DNA from: Palsa-948 sp964481195
Lineage (GTDB): Bacteria > Bacteroidota > Bacteroidia > Palsa-948
Assembly (NCBI GenBank): GCA_964481195.1
Contig: CAYZTB010000052.1
Span: forward strand, 1-20,214
Direction: 5' to 3'
Length of the DNA stretch: 20,214 bases
The position numbers and the translations under genes were made by a program. Each line of letters opens with the position of its first letter. Position 1 is the stretch's first letter. This document shows, piece after piece, positions 15,363 to 20,214 of this stretch. The notes below the pieces were generated by a model. The model made no database searches and was not told where the DNA came from. It was given only the letters and a program-made list of their open reading frames with translations.

Positions 15363-15392
15363 CAAAAATAGCATACCTAAGTGATTTGGCAA
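15363..15392 (-). promoter_or_regulatory. Bacteroidota-type promoter of the zapA unit
   Basis: On the minus strand, TTG (15392-15390) is followed after exactly 19 bases by TATTTTTG (15370-15363). Both parts match the consensus TTG / TANNTTTG used by the primary sigma factor of this phylum. Transcription would start about 15 bases before the ATG at 15340, giving a very short leader. It is the best-supported promoter in the window. Confidence 0.65.
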
Positions 15393-15422
15393 GGTTATTT
15401 CTTGTTTTTTTGATGATTACTA

Positions 15423-17249
15423 ATGAAAACCGCATTATTCATATTTTCTGCTATTATTTTGTGTGCAGCTGTGCTATTTCCTTCTATGCTAGGCCAGGCT
15501 TGTAAAGACCATCCTTGGCCTGGAGATGAAATTAGACCTCCTGTAAAGAAAATTTTCCCCCAAGGCTATTTTGTTGAACCAACTGATTCTTCTTTAAATA
15601 TTGCGGGAAATTTTGGCGAGATTCGTCCCAATCACTTTCATGCTGGCTTGGACGTAAAAACTGCTGGTAGAGAGGGTTTAAATGTATATGCAGTGGCTGG
15701 AGGATATGTTTCAAGGGTTAAGATTTCGGCATTTGGGTATGGAAAAGCGCTATACATTACTCATCCAAATGGATTTGTATCAGTTTATGCTCACTTGCAA
15801 AGACTTTCAGGGAAAATTGCAAAATATGTAGAAGAGCAACACTATAAACTTGAAAACTTTGAAATAGACATACAAATTCCTAAGGATGTTTTAAAAGTTA
15901 AGCAATGCGATACAGTTGCTATTTCAGGAAATACGGGTGGCTCTAGATCTCCCCATTTGCATTTTGAAATTAGAGATGAAAAAACAGAGGTTGCTTACAA
16001 TCCTTTTCTTTTTGGATACGAAATAAAAGATCAAAAACCTCCAGAACTTTTAACGCTTGCGATTTATCCTGCCGGTGAAAGATCATTGGTGAATGGCAAA
16101 AACAGCTCTCGTAAAACAAGGATTTATGGTAGCAATGGCAATTACCACCTTTCTTCTGCAGAAAAAATTTCTGTTAGTGGAGATATTGGTTTTGGAATTG
16201 AGTCATTTGACTACGCGAATGTGCGTGAAGCAGGTAAGCTTGGGCCCTATTCCATAGATCTTTATATAGACAAAAAACGGATTTACTATCATGAATTGAA
16301 TGAGATATCATTTGAGGAATCGAGGTATATAAATTCTCATATTGATTATGCAGAAGATGCGCGCAGTAATAGGGAAATACAAAAATGTTTTCTGGATAAA
16401 AATAATATGCTTTCTATTTATCAATGTGTAGTAAATGATGGTGTTTTTCATTTTGACGATACGTTAACCCATAAAGTAAGTTTTATTGTAAAAGACTTTT
16501 TTGGAAACGCTTCAAGTCTCGAATTTAATGCATACTCCTCTCCAATTAAAAATAAATCAAATAATGATTTAGTAAAAAAACCTGAAAATTGGATGAATTG
16601 CCACGATCAAAATATTTTTGAAAAGGAAAATGTTAAAGTACGGATAGACCCTTGCGGACTGTATGAAGATATAGATTTTCAATATGATGTTTCAAAAGAC
16701 ACCTTGCCAGGTAAATTAGCTCCTGTTCATAAAATACATGAAACTAATGTTCCTGTACATGCGCCCTTTGCGCTTTCAATTAATATTAAAAACATCCCCA
16801 TTAAGTATCAAGATAAAACAACGATTGTATTGCTTGATGGAAATAATACAATGACTAGCATTGGAGGAAGTACTTATGTTTCTCTTCCAAATAAAAAAGG
16901 CGAAGGGGCAGGAAAGTTATGGGTTACTGCAAACACAAAATATTTTGGTAGATACTCAGTTGCGCTTGATACGGTGGCGCCTTCCATTAAACCTTATAAT
17001 ATATTCAACAACAAAAATATGAGCCGTCAAAAAATTATTGGCGTAACTATTGGTGATAATTTATCGGGAATTAAATCGTATCGAGCTACAGTAGATGGAA
17101 AATGGATTCTTATGGAATACGAGCCTAAAAAAGCATTACTATTTTATGAATTTGATGAGCACGTTGCAGAAGGCAAGCATACTTTTGAAATTGTAGTTAC
17201 TGATAAAAAAAATAATTCAAGAAGCTATAAGGCAGATTTTGTGAGGTAA
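15423..17249 (+). CDS. M23 (LytM-type) peptidase with long C-terminal beta-rich region
   Basis: This is an exported zinc metallopeptidase or regulator of peptidoglycan hydrolysis, 608 residues long. A signal peptide covers about residues 1-26 (cleavage after GQA). The M23 domain spans about 60-200 and has all expected residues: His73 and Asp77 in HFHAGLD, His124 in VYAHL, and His178 and His180 in SPHLHFE. The remaining 400 residues are beta-rich, with a last segment of about 80 residues that looks like an Ig-type fold (from DTVAPSIKPYN to the end), so the catalytic domain is N-terminal and the tail may bind wall or envelope partners. It is divergent from the zapA unit, with 82 bases between them. 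With all zinc ligands present, it is probably an active endopeptidase. Confidence 0.9.
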   Translation: MKTALFIFSAIILCAAVLFPSMLGQACKDHPWPGDEIRPPVKKIFPQGYFVEPTDSSLNIAGNFGEIRPNHFHAGLDVKTAGREGLNVYAVAGGYVSRVKISAFGYGKALYITHPNGFVSVYAHLQRLSGKIAKYVEEQHYKLENFEIDIQIPKDVLKVKQCDTVAISGNTGGSRSPHLHFEIRDEKTEVAYNPFLFGYEIKDQKPPELLTLAIYPAGERSLVNGKNSSRKTRIYGSNGNYHLSSAEKISVSGDIGFGIESFDYANVREAGKLGPYSIDLYIDKKRIYYHELNEISFEESRYINSHIDYAEDARSNREIQKCFLDKNNMLSIYQCVVNDGVFHFDDTLTHKVSFIVKDFFGNASSLEFNAYSSPIKNKSNNDLVKKPENWMNCHDQNIFEKENVKVRIDPCGLYEDIDFQYDVSKDTLPGKLAPVHKIHETNVPVHAPFALSINIKNIPIKYQDKTTIVLLDGNNTMTSIGGSTYVSLPNKKGEGAGKLWVTANTKYFGRYSVALDTVAPSIKPYNIFNNKNMSRQKIIGVTIGDNLSGIKSYRATVDGKWILMEYEPKKALLFYEFDEHVAEGKHTFEIVVTDKKNNSRSYKADFVR

Positions 17250-17356
17250 TTTCATATTGTTCGGATCGCTTAAATAGCTGTAGTTTTTTTTAATTTGCGT
17301 CTTACATAACTCTTCTCTAATTCGTATATTCGCTGTCTATTAGAAATTGTATTAGT

Positions 17357-18985
17357 ATGGACATTGAATTCAATAAAAACCAAGATCAAATGAGTCAGCT
17401 TGTATCCGCCATGGAGACAAGGTTGGACAAGATTTATTTAGGAGGAGGAAAAGCAAAATTAGAAAAACAACATGCGCAAGGCAAACTAACTGCGCGTGAG
17501 CGCATTTCCTATTTGTTGGATGTGGATAAACCCCAAGTAGAGATGGGTGCTTTTGCTGGCGATGGCATGTACGAAGAAGATGGAGGTTGTCCTGCCGGAG
17601 GAACCGTAATTGTTATTGGCTATGTAAAAGGCAAGCAATGTATTGTAGTTGCAAACGATGCAACAGTAAAAGCAGGAGCATGGTTCCCTATAACTGGAAA
17701 AAAGAATTTGCGTGCTCAGGAAATTGCAATGGAAAATCGATTGCCTATCATTTATTTAGTAGATAGCGCAGGTGTTTATCTTCCTAAGCAAGATGAGATT
17801 TTTCCTGATAAAGAACATTTTGGAAGAATATTTAGAAATAATGCAATCATGTCAAGCATGGGTATAACTCAAATAGCTGCCATTATGGGCTCTTGCGTTG
17901 CTGGTGGAGCGTATTTGCCAATCATGAGTGACGAAGCTTTAATAGTAGACAAGACAGGTAGTATTTTTTTAGCAGGTTCGTATTTAGTAAAAGCAGCTAT
18001 TGGCGAAGTGATTGATAATGAAACATTAGGTGGTGCAACTACCCATTGCGAAATTTCGGGTGTTACAGATTACAAATGCAAAGACGATAAAGAATGTTTG
18101 GATCGTATAAAAAATATTTTTGATAAAATTGGCGACTATAAACAAGCAGGTTTTAGTAGAATTGAGTCTAAGGAACCTACAAAACTAGCAACTGAATTAT
18201 CGGGTATTGTTCCTGCAGTAGCAAGTAAGCAATACGATATGCGTGAAGTTATAGAGCGTCTCGTAGATGATTCTAAACTGGAAGAATATAAAGAAGGGTT
18301 TGGGTTAAGTATAATTTGTGGTTATGCACGAATTGATGGATGGGCTGTAGGAATTGTTGCTAACCAACGTAAGGTAGTGAAAAGCAAAACTGGTGAAATG
18401 CGTTTTGGTGGTGTGATTTATTCTGACTCTGCTGATAAAGCTACCCGTTTTATCATGAATTGTAACCAAAAGAAAATCCCACTACTTTTTTTACAAGATG
18501 TAACTGGCTTTATGGTTGGGTCGCGAAGCGAGCATGGTGGCATTATTAAAGATGGTGCTAAAATGGTAAATGCAGTTGCTAATTCTGTGGTACCTAAGTT
18601 TACAGTTGTAATTGGAAATTCATACGGAGCAGGAAATTATGCTATGTGTGGTAAGGCATACGACCCGCGCTTAATCGTTGCATGGCCAACAGCAAAAATA
18701 GCTGTAATGGGAGGGGAGCAAGCAGCAAAAGTGCTGGTTCAAATTGAAGTAGCTTCCCTTAAAGCAAAAGGAGAAGAAATTACTCCAGCTAAGGAAGAAA
18801 AATTATTTAATAAAATAAAAGACCGTTACGATAATCAATCTACGCCATATTATGCCGCTGCTCGATTATGGGTTGATGCAGTAATAAATCCTGTTGACAC
18901 GCGTAAATGGATTTCAATGGGAATAGAAATGGCAAATCATGCGCCCATTAAAAAGAAATTTAACGTAGGGGTTATACAAACATAA
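17357..18985 (+). CDS. Acyl-CoA carboxylase beta subunit (carboxyltransferase), methylcrotonyl-CoA type
   Basis: This subunit moves the carboxyl group from biotin to an acyl-CoA. The 542 residues are normal for the family. Characteristic blocks are VVANDATVKAGAWFP near 97-111, NRLPIIYLVDSAGVYLPKQ (127-145), the oxyanion loop GSCVAGGAYLP (178-188), LGGATTHCEISGVTD (224-238), the second loop GNSYGAGNYAMCG (420-432) and AVMGGEQAA (449-457). The overall wording resembles methylcrotonyl-CoA carboxylase more than propionyl-CoA carboxylase, pointing to leucine breakdown, but substrate calls within this family are unreliable. The biotin-carrying alpha subunit is not in the window, so the partner is encoded elsewhere. 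The next gene starts 3 bases after its stop. Confidence 0.88.
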   Translation: MDIEFNKNQDQMSQLVSAMETRLDKIYLGGGKAKLEKQHAQGKLTARERISYLLDVDKPQVEMGAFAGDGMYEEDGGCPAGGTVIVIGYVKGKQCIVVANDATVKAGAWFPITGKKNLRAQEIAMENRLPIIYLVDSAGVYLPKQDEIFPDKEHFGRIFRNNAIMSSMGITQIAAIMGSCVAGGAYLPIMSDEALIVDKTGSIFLAGSYLVKAAIGEVIDNETLGGATTHCEISGVTDYKCKDDKECLDRIKNIFDKIGDYKQAGFSRIESKEPTKLATELSGIVPAVASKQYDMREVIERLVDDSKLEEYKEGFGLSIICGYARIDGWAVGIVANQRKVVKSKTGEMRFGGVIYSDSADKATRFIMNCNQKKIPLLFLQDVTGFMVGSRSEHGGIIKDGAKMVNAVANSVVPKFTVVIGNSYGAGNYAMCGKAYDPRLIVAWPTAKIAVMGGEQAAKVLVQIEVASLKAKGEEITPAKEEKLFNKIKDRYDNQSTPYYAAARLWVDAVINPVDTRKWISMGIEMANHAPIKKKFNVGVIQT

Positions 18986-18988
18986 ATC

Positions 18989-19519
18989 ATGAAAAACACA
19001 TTACTATTCTCTTTCTTTCTACTATTAATTTCTGCTAGCTCCTTTTCTCAAGGAAGAATGAAGTCGTTGGATATTGTTCCTGATTCAGCATGGTTTGAAT
19101 TTTGGGAAGGAGACTGGAATATACATTGGTACGGAAAAGATAGTGTAGAAGAAAAAGGAGAAAATCATATTTCTAAAATCCTTAACGAAAAAGTATTATT
19201 TGAAGAATTTTCCATTACAAAAGGAGTTAACGCTGGATTTGTTGGAAAAAGTTGGACAGTATTCAATAAAAACACAAGCAGTTGGAGTCAGACTTGGGTA
19301 GATAACTCAGGTGCTTATATGGAATTTGTAGGGAGTAAGGAAGGGCAGAGCAGAATTTTTAAAAGAGAAGTTGTGAGAAAAGATGGTTCTACATTAATTC
19401 AACGTATGGTGTTTAAAGATGTAACTTTTTTTAATTTTACCTGGAACTGGGAATCATCAGTTGATGGGGGCAAAACATGGGCGAATAATTGGCAATTGTT
19501 TTATACACGCAAGCAATAA
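18989..19519 (+). CDS. Small secreted protein, DUF1579-like
   Basis: This 176-residue product has a signal peptide of about 20 residues (LLLISASSFSQ, cleavage near FS-QG), so it should be periplasmic or secreted. The mature part is beta-rich and aromatic-rich: WFEFWEGDWNIHWYG (35-49), KSWTVFNKNTSSWSQTWVD, NFTWNWESSVDGG and NWQLFYTRK. This FW-x-G-x-W opening and repeated WxxxW strands match a lipocalin-like family of unknown function (DUF1579-like). It starts 3 bases after the carboxylase stop, which implies co-transcription but not a shared function. I see no enzyme motif. The reading frame is firm; the family is likely but not certain. Confidence 0.75.
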   Translation: MKNTLLFSFFLLLISASSFSQGRMKSLDIVPDSAWFEFWEGDWNIHWYGKDSVEEKGENHISKILNEKVLFEEFSITKGVNAGFVGKSWTVFNKNTSSWSQTWVDNSGAYMEFVGSKEGQSRIFKREVVRKDGSTLIQRMVFKDVTFFNFTWNWESSVDGGKTWANNWQLFYTRKQ

Positions 19520-19536
19520 GTTTTTATCTCTAATTT

Positions 19537-20214
19537 GTGAAATTTTCAGAACTAAATCTAAACCCAAAACTACTAGAAGGACTTGACTCCATGGGTTTTG
19601 AAAACACTACTCCTATTCAGGAGCAGGCAATACCTATTGTTCTTTCGGGAAAAGATTTAATAGGATGCGCACAAACAGGTACAGGAAAAACAGCAGCATT
19701 TTTGTTGCCTATACTTAGTAAGCTTTCTGCAAATCCTTCTGATAATGTGGATACATTAATTATTTCTCCAACCAGAGAGCTTGCTTTACAGATAGATCGT
19801 GCACTAGAAGGACTTGCTTATTTTACCGGAGTAAGCTCTATTGCTATTTACGGTGGTAATGATGGGAGTTCTTTTGAAAGAGAAAGGACAGCACTAACTA
19901 CCGGAGCAAATATTATTATTGCTACTCCAGGTAGATTGATGTCACATTTAAATATGGGCTATGTGAAATTTGATAAGCTAAAACATTTGGTATTGGACGA
20001 AGCAGATAGAATGTTGGATATGGGATTTAATGAAGACATCATGCGAATCATTAAGTATGTTCCTGCTAAAAGACAAACCCTTCTTTTTTCTGCTACGATG
20101 CCTCCTAGAATTAGAAGTTTAGCTAATCAAATTTTAACTAATCCTAGCCAAATTAGCATTGCAATTTCAAAACCTGCAGAGGGTATCATGCAAACCGCCT
20201 ATATGGTTTACGAT
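19537..20214 (+). CDS. DEAD-box RNA helicase (3' end beyond the window)
   Basis: The N-terminal 226 residues of an ATP-dependent RNA helicase are present; the gene continues past the right edge. I start it at the GTG at 19537. The same frame has a TAA at 19531, and the next ATG (19594) would remove the phenylalanine and helix that precede the Q motif. Helicase motifs are in order: Q motif TTPIQ (24-28), motif I AQTGTGKT (45-52), Ia PTREL (78-82), GG (106-107), Ib TPGRL (130-134), II DEAD (154-157) and III SAT (185-187). It probably unwinds structured RNA in ribosome assembly or mRNA decay, like the RhlE/SrmB group. Only 17 bases separate it from the upstream stop, and no Shine-Dalgarno sequence is seen. 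Confidence 0.93.
   Translation, partial: MKFSELNLNPKLLEGLDSMGFENTTPIQEQAIPIVLSGKDLIGCAQTGTGKTAAFLLPILSKLSANPSDNVDTLIISPTRELALQIDRALEGLAYFTGVSSIAIYGGNDGSSFERERTALTTGANIIIATPGRLMSHLNMGYVKFDKLKHLVLDEADRMLDMGFNEDIMRIIKYVPAKRQTLLFSATMPPRIRSLANQILTNPSQISIAISKPAEGIMQTAYMVYD

Noticed and set aside
17250..17356. Promoter or terminator in the gap before the carboxylase gene
   Set aside because: There is a run of eight or more T residues and a TAATTTG string, but no stable stem precedes the T run and the TTG element is not correctly spaced.
17357..18985. Calling the carboxylase propionyl-CoA or methylmalonyl-CoA specific
   Set aside because: The GGATTHCEISGVTD and AVMGGEQAA blocks look more like methylcrotonyl-CoA carboxylase, and no alpha subunit or mutase lies nearby to decide.
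1..20214. CRISPR arrays, tRNA genes, insertion sequences, defence systems or phage genes
   Set aside because: No regularly spaced direct repeats, cloverleaf-like sequences, transposase or integrase motifs, or known defence-protein motifs were seen on either strand.

Overview
The window looks like a chromosomal segment of a low-GC member of the Bacteroidota. The evidence is the combination of ribonuclease Y, ZapA, a small coiled-coil protein and an M23 peptidase with a long beta-rich tail; lipoproteins whose mature N-termini are lysine/aspartate-rich; genes without obvious Shine-Dalgarno sequences; and one promoter that fits the Bacteroidota consensus (TTG, 19 bases, TATTTTTG) ahead of the zapA operon. 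No tRNA, rRNA, CRISPR array, insertion sequence or phage gene is visible, and no gap between genes exceeds 300 bases.

Layout. (1) 1-3225, minus strand: the end of a surface-polysaccharide block, made of a GT4 glycosyltransferase, an O-antigen ligase/polymerase-type membrane protein and an ExoA-like GT2 glycosyltransferase that runs off the left edge. The three are translationally coupled by overlapping stops and starts. (2) 3367-4540, plus strand: two tandem, clearly paralogous c-type haem lipoproteins of the cytochrome P460 type. (3) 4626-6248, plus strand: an asparagine-synthase-like protein without the catalytic N-terminal cysteine. (4) 6256-14608, minus strand: nine tightly packed genes, in transcription order rny (RNase Y), a Wzx-type flippase, a GNAT-like acyltransferase, a polysaccharide-deacetylase-like protein, a hexapeptide acyltransferase, a Wzy-like polymerase, a GT4 glycosyltransferase, a DinB-fold protein and an NRDE/TANGO2 protein. 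(5) 14731-15340, minus strand: a coiled-coil protein and zapA, closed by two hairpins in series. (6) 15423 to the right edge, plus strand: an M23 peptidase, an MCC-type acyl-CoA carboxylase beta subunit, a small secreted protein and a DEAD-box RNA helicase cut by the window end.

How the genes fit together. Regions 1 and 4 together carry flippase, polymerase/ligase, three glycosyltransferases and three sugar-modifying enzymes. This is the kit of a Wzx/Wzy-type capsule or O-antigen pathway, here in two blocks split by the haem lipoproteins and the asparagine-synthase-like gene. The RNase Y, ZapA and M23 genes look like a conserved housekeeping neighbourhood to which the polysaccharide block has become attached directly downstream of rny.

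Most of the window is recognisable. The least ordinary parts are the tandem P460-like lipoproteins, which keep the lysine expected to cross-link the haem but appear to lack the distal glutamate; the degenerate asparagine-synthase-like protein; and the attachment of a polysaccharide operon to rny. I found no clear evidence of an entirely new multi-gene system.
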